Source: Actinophytocola xanthii (GTDB lineage Bacteria; Actinomycetota; Actinomycetes; Mycobacteriales; Pseudonocardiaceae). Taken from it: a stretch of DNA of 64,000 bases. A program made the translations under genes and the position numbers. Below the pieces are notes generated by a model. It did not search any database, was not told the DNA's origin, and saw nothing but the letters and a program-made list of their open reading frames with translations. Below are positions 25,767 through 34,038 of this stretch, in pieces. The DNA lies in the NCBI RefSeq assembly GCF_001921205.1, contig NZ_MSIE01000016.1, positions 62,001-126,000 on the forward strand, written 5' to 3'. Positions within the stretch are counted from its first letter, which is position 1. The number at the start of each line of letters is the position of its first letter.

Positions 25767-27239
25767 TCAGGGAGCGCGCAGGCCGAAGGTGGCGGGATCG
25801 ACCTTCCGGGTACGCAACCAGTACCGCCAGGTGAAACCGGGCCAGATCGTCCGGTTCACCCCCTGGCTGTCCAGGTACCAGCTGCGGCACCCGCCTCTGG
25901 TCCAGACACCCGAGACCAGCTTGCGCTGGATCTCGGACTGGAAGCGTGCCTGCGCGCCCTCCCGGGTGTCCAGCGACTCCGCGCCGGTCCGCTCGGCGAG
26001 CGCCATCGCGCGGGCGACGTAGCGAACCTGGGACTCGATCATGAACACGACCGAGTTGTGCCCGAGCGCGGTGTTCGGCCCGAGGAGGAGGAACAGGTTC
26101 GGGTATCCGGCGACGGTGATGCCGAGGTGGGTCTGGATGCCCTCCTCCCGCCACTGCTTGGCGAGGTCGCGTCCGCCGACCCCGGTGAACGTGACGTAGT
26201 CGAAGGCATCGGTGACGTGGAAGCCGGTGCCGAAGATGATCGCGTCGACCTCGTGCTCGACACCCGCGGTGTCCACCACCGACCGCTCGCGGACCTCGGC
26301 GATGCCGTCGGTCACCAGCGAGACGTTCGGCCTGGTCAGTGCCGGGTAGAAGTCGTTGGCGACCAGGACGCGCTTACAGCCGAGCAGGTAGTCGGGGGTC
26401 AGCTTCCGGCGCAGCTCGGGGTCCTCGACCGAACGGTGCAGGTGGGCCAGGGCGACGCGCTGCGCGAGCCGCATCAGGCCCGGTCTGCCGTTGAACCCGA
26501 TCGCGCGGGCCTCGAGGAGCCAGTACACCAGCGCCCGGTAGAGCCGCTGCACGCCGGGAACGGTGCGGAACAGCCACCGGGTCCAGCGGGGCATCGCGCG
26601 GTCCGACTTCGGCAGGACCCAGGGCGGGGTGCGCTGGAACACGGTCAGCCGCTCCACCTCGGGGGCGATCCGCGGGATGAACTGGACCGCGCTCGCGCCG
26701 GTGCCGACGACCGCGACCCGCTTGCCCCGCAGCGGGTACCCGTGGTCCCAGCGGGCCGAGTGGAACGCCGGGCCGGTGAAGTTCTCGATGCCGGGGAGCC
26801 GGGGGATGTTCGGCAGGTGCAGCCCACCCATCCCGGAGACCAGGAACCGGGTGACGTACTCGTCCCCTCCGGCCGTGCTCACGTGCCAGCGGCGCTCGTC
26901 GGCGTCCCAGCGCGCACCGGTCACCTCCACGCCGAACCGGATGAACCGGCGCAGCCCGTGCCGGTCGGTGACCTCGCGCAGGTAGCGCCAGATCTCCGGC
27001 TGGGCGGAGTAGGTCCTGGTCCAGTCGGGGTTCTGGGCGAAGGAGAACGAGTACATGTGCGACCTGATGTCGCAGGCACAGCCGGGGTAGGTGTTCTCCC
27101 GCCAGGTCCCGCCGACCTCGTCCGCCTTCTCCAGCACGACGAAGTCCTCCCGCCCCTCGCGCCGGAGCCGGTCGGCCATGCCGAGCCCGGCGAACCCGGC
27201 GCCGATCACGACCGTGTGCACCTGCCTGGCCATGCCCAT
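25767..27239 (-). CDS. Baeyer-Villiger-type flavin monooxygenase 1
   Basis: 490 residues from ATG 27239, six bases after AGGAGGTCC. Two Rossmann sites are present: GAGFAGLG at residue 13 for FAD and GTGASA near 180 for NADPH. Between them FTGPAFHSARWD fits the type I Baeyer-Villiger fingerprint FxGxxxHxxxW(P/D). TYPGCACDIRSHMYSFSF and the C-terminal WPGFTWRYW are typical of the FMO/BVMO class. Such enzymes insert an oxygen atom into ketones, including steroids, using NADPH and O2. A TetR gene is divergent 67 bp away with a near-perfect operator between them, so ligand-induced expression is likely. A paralogue lies at 39712. Confidence 0.9.
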   Translation of the reverse strand: MGMARQVHTVVIGAGFAGLGMADRLRREGREDFVVLEKADEVGGTWRENTYPGCACDIRSHMYSFSFAQNPDWTRTYSAQPEIWRYLREVTDRHGLRRFIRFGVEVTGARWDADERRWHVSTAGGDEYVTRFLVSGMGGLHLPNIPRLPGIENFTGPAFHSARWDHGYPLRGKRVAVVGTGASAVQFIPRIAPEVERLTVFQRTPPWVLPKSDRAMPRWTRWLFRTVPGVQRLYRALVYWLLEARAIGFNGRPGLMRLAQRVALAHLHRSVEDPELRRKLTPDYLLGCKRVLVANDFYPALTRPNVSLVTDGIAEVRERSVVDTAGVEHEVDAIIFGTGFHVTDAFDYVTFTGVGGRDLAKQWREEGIQTHLGITVAGYPNLFLLLGPNTALGHNSVVFMIESQVRYVARAMALAERTGAESLDTREGAQARFQSEIQRKLVSGVWTRGGCRSWYLDSQGVNRTIWPGFTWRYWLRTRKVDPATFGLRAP

Positions 27240-27266
27240 GGAGGACCTCCTGTCGTGGACTGCCGC

Positions 27267-27287
27267 TAACTTACTCGCAGTAGGTTA
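27267..27287. promoter_or_regulatory. Near-perfect palindrome, TetR-type operator
   Basis: A 21-bp palindrome with left arm TAACTTACT (27267-27275), centre CGC, right arm AGTAGGTTA (27279-27287); one mismatched pair (T/G in the arms). It sits midway between the divergent monooxygenase and TetR start codons and is the right size for one TetR dimer. Autoregulation and control of the monooxygenase are inferred. Confidence 0.7.
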
Positions 27288-27306
27288 CTTCCGGTAGAGT
27301 ATTGCG

Positions 27307-27927
27307 GTGGCCCCCACACAGGAGCGCCGGCGGCGGATGCCCCGGGCGCAGCGGGAACGGCAGATGATCGCGGTCGCGGAGGAGATCTTCGCCGAGCGCG
27401 GGTACCAGGCCGCGTCGATGGACGACATCGCCGAGCGGGTGGGCGTCTCCAAGCCGATGCTCTACGAGTACTTCGGGTCCAAGGAGGGCCTCCTGGTGGC
27501 GTGCATCCGGCAGGCGCGGACGGAGCTGCTGGGCCTGACGCTGGCCTCGGTCGAGGGGGTGTCGACGGCGGAGGAGGCCCTGCGACGGGGGCTGGAGGCG
27601 TTCTTCGTCTACATCGACTCGCACCGCCGGTCCTGGAACCTGCTGCGCAACGAGGCGGCGGTGGCCGGGCAGGCCGCGATGGACGAGATCGAGGCGGTGC
27701 GCCAGCAGCAGACCGCGGTGAACACGACGTTGTTCGCCTCGTACCTGCCCCACCTGCCGGCCCGGGACCTGGAGGCATACGCGGAAATCATCGTCGGCGC
27801 GTGTGAGCGGCTGGCGATGTGGTACGTCGGGCGTGAGGATGTCGGGCCCGCCGACGCCGCCGAGCTGATCATGCGGATGGTGTGGTCGGGCCTGAGTGGA
27901 GCAATTGCCACGAACGGTGACAAGTGA
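27307..27927 (+). CDS. TetR-family regulator 1
   Basis: 206 residues from GTG 27307. The N-terminal HTH (about 15-65) reads QMIAVAEEIFAERGYQAASMDDIAERVGVSKPMLYEYFGSKEGLL, the standard TetR signature. The C-terminal ligand domain (about 75-200) has FFVYIDSHRRSWNLLRNEA and LIMRMVWSGLSGAI and is of the TetR_C type often found next to lipid or steroid oxygenases. It probably represses the divergent monooxygenase and itself through the palindrome 20 bp upstream of its start. Confidence 0.92.
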   Translation: MAPTQERRRRMPRAQRERQMIAVAEEIFAERGYQAASMDDIAERVGVSKPMLYEYFGSKEGLLVACIRQARTELLGLTLASVEGVSTAEEALRRGLEAFFVYIDSHRRSWNLLRNEAAVAGQAAMDEIEAVRQQQTAVNTTLFASYLPHLPARDLEAYAEIIVGACERLAMWYVGREDVGPADAAELIMRMVWSGLSGAIATNGDK

Positions 27928-28006
27928 CCGATTACTGTTTGCGGAGCGTATCTTTCCACCGGGAGAGGTGTGCGATGGGGAGTGGGTGCACCGGGAGGGG
28001 CGGACA

Positions 28007-28894
28007 ATGCGCGAGCCGATCGAGGTCAACTACGTACCGGACGGCGACGACTGGTCGGTGACCGTCAACGCACAGGGGCAGACGGCGAAGGCCCAGGCAC
28101 ACGGCCTGGTCGCGGCGAGGGACCGCGCCGACCAACTCGTCGCGGAGCTCGTCCCGGAGGAGGAGCCGCGCACGGTCGTCCACCTGCTCAACGGCGACGC
28201 GGTGGCGTTCACGTCCGCCTACCTGTCCGCGCAGCTGGAGCCGGCCGAGCCCCTGGCGGACGCGGACGCTCCCGAGCCCGCGAGCACCACCCCGCCCCAA
28301 CCGGCCCTGGAGGACGACGAAACCCGGCCCGGCCCCGCGGCGCCGCCCCAGCCGGCAGCGCCACCCCTCGAGTCCCAGCCGGCCCACGCGGAGGCAGAGC
28401 CGGCCCACGCCGAGTCCCAGCCGGCCCAGCGTCCCACCTCGCAACCGAGCCACCGCGCGGACGCCGGGCCGGCCGACCAGCCGACCCCACACCCGAGTCC
28501 TCGCGCGGCCACCCAACCGGCCCCGCAACCGAGCCCTCGAGCTGAGGCCGCGCCGACCGTGCAACCGACCCCACTCGCGAGTTCCCGCGCGGACGCCGCA
28601 CCGGCCGGCCACCCGGCCCCACCGCCGGATGCCACCCAGCCGAACCTCACGCCGGCCCCGCACCCAGAACCCCAGGCAGAACCCCAGCCAGACGCCGGGG
28701 CGGCCACGCAACCGGACTCCCCGTCCGGCGAGACCCCGCTCACCCCGCAGAGCCCACCCCCGGAGTCGGACTCCGTACCGGAGTCGGACCCCGTACCGGA
28801 GTCGGACCCCGTGCCGGAGTCGGACACCGTGCCGGCCATGCGGCCGGTCCCGCGGCCGCACCCCCATCCCGGCACGCCCCCGGGAACGTCCTAG
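28007..28894 (+). CDS. Hypothetical protein with small N-terminal domain and Pro/Ala-rich repetitive tail
   Basis: 295 residues from ATG 28007, with GGGAGGGG upstream. I do not recognise a family. Residues 1-75 form a compact, charged domain (IEVNYVPDGDDWSVTVNAQG, ARDRADQLVAELV) like the small DUF2188-type stress proteins, but the match is loose. Residues 90-295 are almost entirely Pro, Ala, Ser, Thr, Gln and His in loose repeats (PAHAEAEPAHAESQPAQ), ending in four exact VPESD units. The tail has no membrane helix and should be disordered. It lies 79 bp after the TetR gene on the same strand. The function is unknown. Confidence 0.65.
   Translation: MREPIEVNYVPDGDDWSVTVNAQGQTAKAQAHGLVAARDRADQLVAELVPEEEPRTVVHLLNGDAVAFTSAYLSAQLEPAEPLADADAPEPASTTPPQPALEDDETRPGPAAPPQPAAPPLESQPAHAEAEPAHAESQPAQRPTSQPSHRADAGPADQPTPHPSPRAATQPAPQPSPRAEAAPTVQPTPLASSRADAAPAGHPAPPPDATQPNLTPAPHPEPQAEPQPDAGAATQPDSPSGETPLTPQSPPPESDSVPESDPVPESDPVPESDTVPAMRPVPRPHPHPGTPPGTS
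28760..28831 (+). repeat. Four tandem 18-bp units
   Basis: Four consecutive copies of CCGGAGTCGGACNCCGTR (28760-28777, 28778-28795, 28796-28813, 28814-28831) within the Pro-rich tail gene. Each encodes PESDxV. Copies differ at only two positions, so copy number may vary by slippage. Confidence 0.85.
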
Positions 28895-29055
28895 GGCACG
28901 TCCTCAAAGCCCTCGATCGCGGTCTTCGCGCCCAGCCCGCCGCTGGCCGCGTTGTCGGACAGGCCAAGTACGACCCGGTACGAGGCCCGCCCTCCGCCTT
29001 GCCAGCGACGACCTGGATCACGAAGCCCATCGACCGGGACTGTGCGGACGCGCCC
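28891..29055 (-). pseudogene. Decayed C-terminal fragment of an unrecognised protein
   Basis: On the minus strand, one frame reads GFVIQVVAGKAEGG and, after a one-base frame change near 28987, continues YRVVLGLSDNAASGGLGAKT and ends AIEGFEDVP-stop at 28891. The joined reading looks protein-like, while the surrounding bases show no start or ribosome site. It may be a relic of a small secreted protein. I cannot name the family, and the frame shift could also mean the reading is accidental. Confidence 0.3.
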
Positions 29056-29071
29056 TAGCCGGCGGACCCGC

Positions 29072-29293
29072 TCAGCTGAAGATCTTCTTCAGGATCAGCA
29101 GCACGAGCAGGACACCGACGCCGATCAGCGGAATCCGCACCTTGGGCTCCGCGAGGGTGTTGCGCGCGCTGCTCTTCGCGCCGTCGACGAGGCGCTTCGG
29201 GTTCGCCTTGGTGCCCAGCTGGTCGAGCGTCGAGGCGAGCGCGTTCCGCGCCTGCTCGATCTCACGCTGGATGCTGTCCGGATCGCGGGCCAC
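29072..29293 (-). CDS. DUF3618-family small membrane protein
   Basis: 73 residues from GTG 29293, seven bases after GAGGAGGAA. The core DPDSIQREIEQARNALASTLDQLGTKANPKRLVDGAKS is the DUF3618 signature, followed by one membrane helix (VRIPLIGVGVLLVLLILKKIF) at the C-terminus. These proteins are common in actinobacteria, usually with stress or membrane-organising genes; no function is proven. It is the last gene on the minus strand downstream of the ini-like operon, about 75 bp after the iniC-like stop, so it could be read as part of that operon. Confidence 0.85.
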   Translation of the reverse strand: MARDPDSIQREIEQARNALASTLDQLGTKANPKRLVDGAKSSARNTLAEPKVRIPLIGVGVLLVLLILKKIFS

Positions 29294-29368
29294 TGGTTCC
29301 TCCTCGGCATTTCTCAGGCGACAACCGTAGATCACACGTCCGGGGCACGCGCGGGCGCCCGGTCGGCC

Positions 29369-30808
29369 TCAGTATCCCGACACCCGCGCGTACATGTCCT
29401 CGCAGCTGCGCACGACGACCCTGGCCGCCTGCCGCTGGCCGTGGCCGAGCGCGTGGTTCTCCGCCTGCTCCTGCCAGCGGTGCAACGTCTCGCTCAGCGC
29501 GGCGTGCAGCTCCTGGCCCCCGGGGTCCCGGTCGAAGCCCAGCCGCGCCGCGAGGGCCGTCCCCCCGCCGCCGAGCAGCCGGCGGGCCTCGTCGGCCAGC
29601 GGCGCCGGCAGGCTGGTGCGGCCGGCCTGCAGGTCCGCCAGCAGGCGCAGCTCCCGGAGCTCGTGCGCGCTGGTCACCAACGCCTCGAGCGCGTCGACCA
29701 GTGCCCTGGCCGCCGGCCGGGGTTCCATCCGGAGCACGACCTCCAGCGCCAGCAACGCCGACCGCGCCTTGAGCACGTCCTGCCGGTCGGTGAAGCAGCG
29801 TGTGATCGCCTCCCGGAGCTCCGCCAGCCCACTGCGCTGGACCAGCTGCGCGGACAGCTCCGCCTGGGCGTCGAAACCCTGCCGGATCAGCGTCGTCACC
29901 AGCCGGACGCCGAACAGGCCGAACCGCTCCAGCAGGGCGGTCCTGGTCCGGGCGTCCAGCTGCCCGGCGACGTCGTCCCGGGTGAAGCGGTCCGCGGAGA
30001 CCAGCGAGGCCTCGAACTCCCCGCGGGGCGCGGCGGCCAGCACGGTCAGCGACGCGAGCTCGTCCGCGGTCAGCGTGCGCCCGGCGTGGGCGAGCAGTCC
30101 GGACACGGCGACGACGTTCTGGCACAGCCCGCGCAGGCCCGGGTCGGTCCGGTAGCGGCGGGCGATCCGCTTGGCCGAGGTGAGCGCGTCGATCCTGCCG
30201 CCGCCGACCTCGTCGGCGCGGGCGAGGACCACGATCGCGTTGACCGGGTTGCGCCGGGCGATCGGGTGGTCCTGGAAGGACTGCAGGAACTCGATGTCGG
30301 TTCGGTGGGGATGCCGCATCAGGTACAGCACCGCGTCGGCCTCGAGCGAGATCCGCGAGCCGATGTCCGAACCGGACTCCAGCGCCGGCGTGTCGATCAG
30401 CGTCAGCCCGTGCAGGGCGCGGTTCGGCCAGTCGATGACGATCCGGTCGAGGTCCTCGGCCTTCCAACCCTCGAGGTCGATGTGCAGTTGGGCGTCCACC
30501 CTGGCCACCGGCGCGTCCCGCGGCGGCGCCTGGGTCGGGTACATCTGGGCCCTGGGCACCGCACCGGCGCGGTACCAGGTCACGACCTGGTTCTCCTCCT
30601 CGACGAGCAGCGGCGCGATCTCCTCGCCGACCAGGGAGTTCACCAGCGTGGACCGTCCGGTCTGGGGTGAGCCGACCACCGCGAGCCGCAGCGGCTCGGC
30701 GAGCCGGTCCACGTGGCGGCGAAGCCAGTGGGTCGCCCGCGGGCTGTCCTGGTACAGCTCGACCGCGTCGAGCAGCATCGCGCGGGCTCGTCCGGCGAGC
30801 TCGCTCAC
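29369..30808 (-). CDS. iniC: Dynamin-like GTPase, IniC-like
   Basis: 479 residues from GTG 30808, whose GTGA overlaps the TGA of the upstream iniA-like gene. The GTPase domain is N-terminal: the Walker A is GSPQTGRST (46-54), with Arg52 in place of the usual Lys; the G3 box is DTPALESG; the G4 position reads LARADEV, not N/TKxD. The rest is helical. In mycobacteria IniA and IniC are dynamin-like proteins induced by cell-wall drugs, and IniA remodels membranes. The order iniB-iniA-iniC is kept here. The poor Walker A suggests weak nucleotide turnover, with a possible regulatory role for the partner IniA-like protein. Confidence 0.85.
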   Translation of the reverse strand: MSELAGRARAMLLDAVELYQDSPRATHWLRRHVDRLAEPLRLAVVGSPQTGRSTLVNSLVGEEIAPLLVEEENQVVTWYRAGAVPRAQMYPTQAPPRDAPVARVDAQLHIDLEGWKAEDLDRIVIDWPNRALHGLTLIDTPALESGSDIGSRISLEADAVLYLMRHPHRTDIEFLQSFQDHPIARRNPVNAIVVLARADEVGGGRIDALTSAKRIARRYRTDPGLRGLCQNVVAVSGLLAHAGRTLTADELASLTVLAAAPRGEFEASLVSADRFTRDDVAGQLDARTRTALLERFGLFGVRLVTTLIRQGFDAQAELSAQLVQRSGLAELREAITRCFTDRQDVLKARSALLALEVVLRMEPRPAARALVDALEALVTSAHELRELRLLADLQAGRTSLPAPLADEARRLLGGGGTALAARLGFDRDPGGQELHAALSETLHRWQEQAENHALGHGQRQAARVVVRSCEDMYARVSGY

Positions 30809-32622
30809 GCGGTCAGCCCACGCGGCCCCGACGGCGCGGCCAGTGCCTCGATCCTCCGGTGCAGCTGCGCGAGCCGGTCCAGCTCGAGCGCGAGCTCCTG
30901 GCTGCGCCGACGCCGGTCGGCCAGGTCGGCTTCGGCGGCACGCTTGGCCTGCGTGGCGCGCTCGGCGATGCCGGACTGCACCTTCTCCACCACGGACGTG
31001 AAGTGGTCGCGCAGCCTGCGCTGGATGAGCCGGGCGGTGTCGCGGCTCTCCTTGCTGTAGGAGAGGAAGAAGTCGTCGACGTAGCGCTGGGCCGCGGTGC
31101 GGGCGGTGGCCTGCCGGCGCTTGAGCCGGCTGCCGCGCTCGTCCCACACGCTCTTCGCGCCGAAGGCGGCACCGGCACCGAGGGAGATCGGGTTGATCAG
31201 CGGCAGGCCGGCCAGCGTCGTCGCCAGACCGAACATCAGCAGGCCGCCGTAGGAGCCGCGCAGACCGACGAACAGCTGCTGGCCCACGGTGAACTTCTCC
31301 ACCCGCGGCGGCCGCAGGTCCCCGATGTGCTCGAGCAGGTCCTCCTCGGCCGAGGCGTCCGGGATCCGCTCCTCCAACGCGACCTGCCTGGCGATCTTCT
31401 CCGACACCCACTGGAACCGCTCGACCAGCCAGGAGAAGTTGGTCTCGGCCGTGTCGACGAGGCACTCGCGCAGCCATTCGGCGAACTCGTCCCAGGTCTT
31501 GGCCGGGTCGGCGGTCTCGAAGTACTCCTCGGCGAACCGCACGATCGTCCGGGTGCGCTCGCGCAGGTCGTACTCGATGTCGGAGATCAGGTCGGTCACC
31601 TCGTCGCCGAGCATGGTCTGCCAGCGGCTGGACCGCTTGCGCAGCTCGTCGAGCCGGGACTGGGCCGCCCGGTACTGGACGTGCGCGGCGCCAAGGCTGC
31701 CGCCGCGGGCCTCGGCGAGCTCCTCCCGCACGGGGGTGAGCAGCTGCTGGGTGACCATGGCGGTCATCGCGGCCGTGCAGCGGCTGGCGAGCACGTCGGC
31801 CTTGCCGAGCACGTCCTGGCGGAGGGTGCGGACGAGGTCGGCGAACCCGGACTCCTCGTTGAGCGCGCGGTCGCCCGTGCGGGCGGCCGCAAGGCGGACC
31901 GTCGCCGAGACCGGAACCAGCTTGACGTCGAGGCCCGCCGCGGCGAGCCGGGCCCGGTTGCGCTCGGCGACCCGGCGCCAGCGGGGGACGATATCGATCT
32001 TGGTGAGGACGACGGTCACCGTGGGGCAGATCGCCACGACCTTGCGCACCAGCTCGATCTCCGAGGCGCAGAGCTCGGCGGTGGCGTCGGTGATGACCAG
32101 CACGGCGTCCGCGGCGGACAGCGCGGCGAAGGTGCTTGCCGTGCGGGCGGAGCCCAACCCGCCCAGACCGGGGGTGTCGACCAGCACGAGCCCGCCGGCG
32201 AGCAGCTCGCGCGGGATGCCGACCTCGCCGTGCATGTCGGTCCGCCGGGTGGTCAGCGCCGTGCTCAGCTTGTCGAAGGGAACCGGGACGCGGGCGGGTT
32301 CGGCACCGGCGGGACCGATCGCGCGCCGGCCGCCGGTCGGCTCGTCGCGCACGATCGCCGCGACCGGCGTCTCGGCGTGCTCGACGAACGTGGGCGCGGT
32401 GGTGGTGACGTCGTCCCCGACCGGGCAGACCTGCGCGTTCACCAGGGCGTTGACCAGCTGACTCTTGCCCTGGTTGAGCTCGCCGACGACCGGGACGCGC
32501 AGCTTGGCGTCCAACAGCTGGGCGCGTCTGCGCTCCAGCTTGCCGGCCAGATCGCTGCGGTGGTGAGCGATGCAGGCCGCGATGGTGTCGTCGAGAACGG
32601 TCAGCCAGGGCGGAGTTCTCAC
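30805..32622 (-). CDS. iniA: Dynamin-like GTPase, IniA-like
   Basis: 605 residues from GTG 32622; there is no strong ribosome site, and a longer in-frame reading to 32715 is less likely. The GTPase domain has an intact Walker A GELNQGKS (47-54), switch I threonines VTTTAPT, G3 DTPGLGG and G4 TKID. A hydrophobic stretch near 470-510 (GLLMFGLATTLAGLPLINPISLGAGAAFGAKS) is the membrane-insertion paddle of bacterial dynamins, followed by helices. IniA in M. tuberculosis is a membrane-fission dynamin required for isoniazid/ethambutol stress tolerance. Streptomyces DynA/DynB is the alternative relation, but the iniB gene upstream supports IniA. It forms an operon with the iniC-like gene. Confidence 0.88.
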   Translation of the reverse strand: MRTPPWLTVLDDTIAACIAHHRSDLAGKLERRRAQLLDAKLRVPVVGELNQGKSQLVNALVNAQVCPVGDDVTTTAPTFVEHAETPVAAIVRDEPTGGRRAIGPAGAEPARVPVPFDKLSTALTTRRTDMHGEVGIPRELLAGGLVLVDTPGLGGLGSARTASTFAALSAADAVLVITDATAELCASEIELVRKVVAICPTVTVVLTKIDIVPRWRRVAERNRARLAAAGLDVKLVPVSATVRLAAARTGDRALNEESGFADLVRTLRQDVLGKADVLASRCTAAMTAMVTQQLLTPVREELAEARGGSLGAAHVQYRAAQSRLDELRKRSSRWQTMLGDEVTDLISDIEYDLRERTRTIVRFAEEYFETADPAKTWDEFAEWLRECLVDTAETNFSWLVERFQWVSEKIARQVALEERIPDASAEEDLLEHIGDLRPPRVEKFTVGQQLFVGLRGSYGGLLMFGLATTLAGLPLINPISLGAGAAFGAKSVWDERGSRLKRRQATARTAAQRYVDDFFLSYSKESRDTARLIQRRLRDHFTSVVEKVQSGIAERATQAKRAAEADLADRRRRSQELALELDRLAQLHRRIEALAAPSGPRGLTA

Positions 32623-32662
32623 CCGTATGAGTTTGCCTTGCTCCCCCGTATGGGTGAAAGGG

Positions 32663-32720
32663 GGCCGGGGCCCGCGGTCGAACTTCGCGGGCCCCGGCCA
32701 CCGGGGATGGGGCAATCCCC
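32663..32720 (-). terminator. Double hairpin between iniB-like and iniA-like genes
   Basis: A perfect 14-bp stem (32663-32676 with 32686-32699, loop 9 bases) and, nearer to iniB, a 6-bp stem GGGGAT/ATCCCC (32703-32720, loop GGGGCA). The large hairpin is followed, in the direction of transcription, by CCCTTTCACC. This could be a partial terminator, an attenuator, or an mRNA-stabilising structure that sets iniB expression above iniA/iniC. Confidence 0.55.
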
Positions 32721-32732
32721 TATATGCGGGCC

Positions 32733-33776
32733 TCAGAGGCCGAGGTCCAGGTCGTCGGTCAGGTCGCCGACGACAGGGAGCTTGCCGGTCGCGTCGGAGA
32801 CGTGGTCGACGACGCCGCCGACCGGGCTGTGCGAGACGATGTCGGTGACGACGGAGGTGTCGACCGGCAGCTCCGAGAGCTCGGGCAGCTCGACCGGCAG
32901 GTCGGGCAGCTCCGCGGGCAGGTCGAGGTCCTCCAGGTCCAGCTCCGGCAGGTCGTGCAGGTTGCCCTCGAGGTCGGGCAGCTCCGGCAGCTCCGGCAGG
33001 TGGTCGCCGACCTCGGGCACCTCGACGGGGAGCTCGTCCAGCGAGGGGAGCTCCTCGAGGTGCTCGGTCACCGAACCCGCACCGGACACGATGGCCTCGT
33101 TGACGTGCTCGGCGCTGTCGGTGACGAGGTCGGACACGGGGGCGGCCGGGGTGCCGGCGAGGAAGCCGGCCAGGCTGTCCGCACCGTGGTCGACGGCGCC
33201 GGTGAGCTTGCCCGCGCCGGTGCCGATCAGGTGGGTCGCGGTGCCCGCGGCGTCGTCGATCTTGCCGTCGAGGCCGTCGACGTGGTCGGCGATGCCGTCG
33301 AGCACGTCACCCGGGTCCGCGGTGGTGACCAGGTAGTCGCCGTGGCTGTTGGCGCCCGCGTAGACGATCGGGGTGGACAGGCCACCGGAGACGAAGCCGT
33401 CCTCGGTCTGCACGATCCCGGCGACGCGGCCGGCGACGGTCTGGCCACCCGCCCAGAGGTCGGTGCCGTCGGCGTCGTGGTTCACCAGACCGCCGACGTA
33501 GCCCAGGTCGCCGAGCTCGGTCTTCGCGGTGACACCGGTGACGTGGCCCATGCCGTCGGTGATGTGGTCGATGTCCAGATCGAGCTCACCGAGCGGGGTT
33601 TCGGCGGGCAGCGCGTCGGTCACCAGCGGGATGACCTCCTCGACGTCCTGAGGCGTGAGGTCACCAAGGCCAGCGTCGCACAGGGCGCCCACCGGGTCGG
33701 CCAGGTAGGCGGTCCGGGCGGCCTCGTCGTCGAGCAGGTTGAGGACGAAGTCCTGCAGGGTCTGGAACGAGTACAA
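32733..33776 (-). CDS. iniB: IniB-like protein
   Basis: 347 residues from TTG 33776, six bases after AAGGAGA; longer in-frame readings upstream have no ribosome site. The N-terminus (LYSFQTLQDFVLNLLDDEAARTAYLADPVGALCDAGLGDLTPQDV) is the IniB N-terminal domain. The middle is rich in Gly, Asp and Val; the last 130 residues are a Leu-Pro-Glu-rich, strongly acidic repeat (PELPELPDLEGN, PELDLEDLDLPAELPDLP). Mycobacterial IniB is a Gly/Ala-rich secreted or surface protein of unknown function, induced by cell-wall damage. This tail is unlike the mycobacterial Gly-rich one, so the exact role may differ. Confidence 0.85.
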   Translation of the reverse strand: MYSFQTLQDFVLNLLDDEAARTAYLADPVGALCDAGLGDLTPQDVEEVIPLVTDALPAETPLGELDLDIDHITDGMGHVTGVTAKTELGDLGYVGGLVNHDADGTDLWAGGQTVAGRVAGIVQTEDGFVSGGLSTPIVYAGANSHGDYLVTTADPGDVLDGIADHVDGLDGKIDDAAGTATHLIGTGAGKLTGAVDHGADSLAGFLAGTPAAPVSDLVTDSAEHVNEAIVSGAGSVTEHLEELPSLDELPVEVPEVGDHLPELPELPDLEGNLHDLPELDLEDLDLPAELPDLPVELPELSELPVDTSVVTDIVSHSPVGGVVDHVSDATGKLPVVGDLTDDLDLGL

Positions 33777-33907
33777 CGAGATTCTCCTTGCGAAAGTGCG
33801 GTGTGGCGCTCTGCGGCGGGCAGCCCGACGCGGCGCTGTGTGGTGATCACCGTAGGAAGTCGGGCGGAGGGTGACATCGGGGATCACTCCCAGTTGTCGA
33901 TTTCCGC

Positions 33908-33951
33908 CTTAGGGCCAACACTGTGTCCCTCGTTAGGGGATTAGGGGATTG
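33908..33951. promoter_or_regulatory. TTAGGGGA tandem repeat in the iniB/Hsp70 divergent promoter
   Basis: TTAGGGGA occurs twice in direct succession (33933-33940 and 33941-33948), with a third TTAGGGC-like copy near 33909. The GGGGAT core resembles the short direct repeats bound by MalT-type STAND regulators, and an IniR/MalT-like regulator is encoded 2.6 kb away. It lies about 160 bp upstream of the iniB-like TTG start and about 90 bp upstream of the Hsp70-like ATG. Binding by that regulator is inferred. Confidence 0.4.
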
Positions 33952-34038
33952 GCAGTCCGTTCGCACGGGGGTGCCCCGAGGGGGGACGTCTTTGGTACGA
34001 ACTACCTCGGTCGTTGGTAACGGAGAGGACACGCCCCT

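Noticed and set aside
29369-32701. A single 1110-residue minus-strand open frame
   Set aside because: Its first two thirds are the wrong frame of the IniA-like gene, with no protein character; only the last part (from 30808) is the real IniC-like gene.
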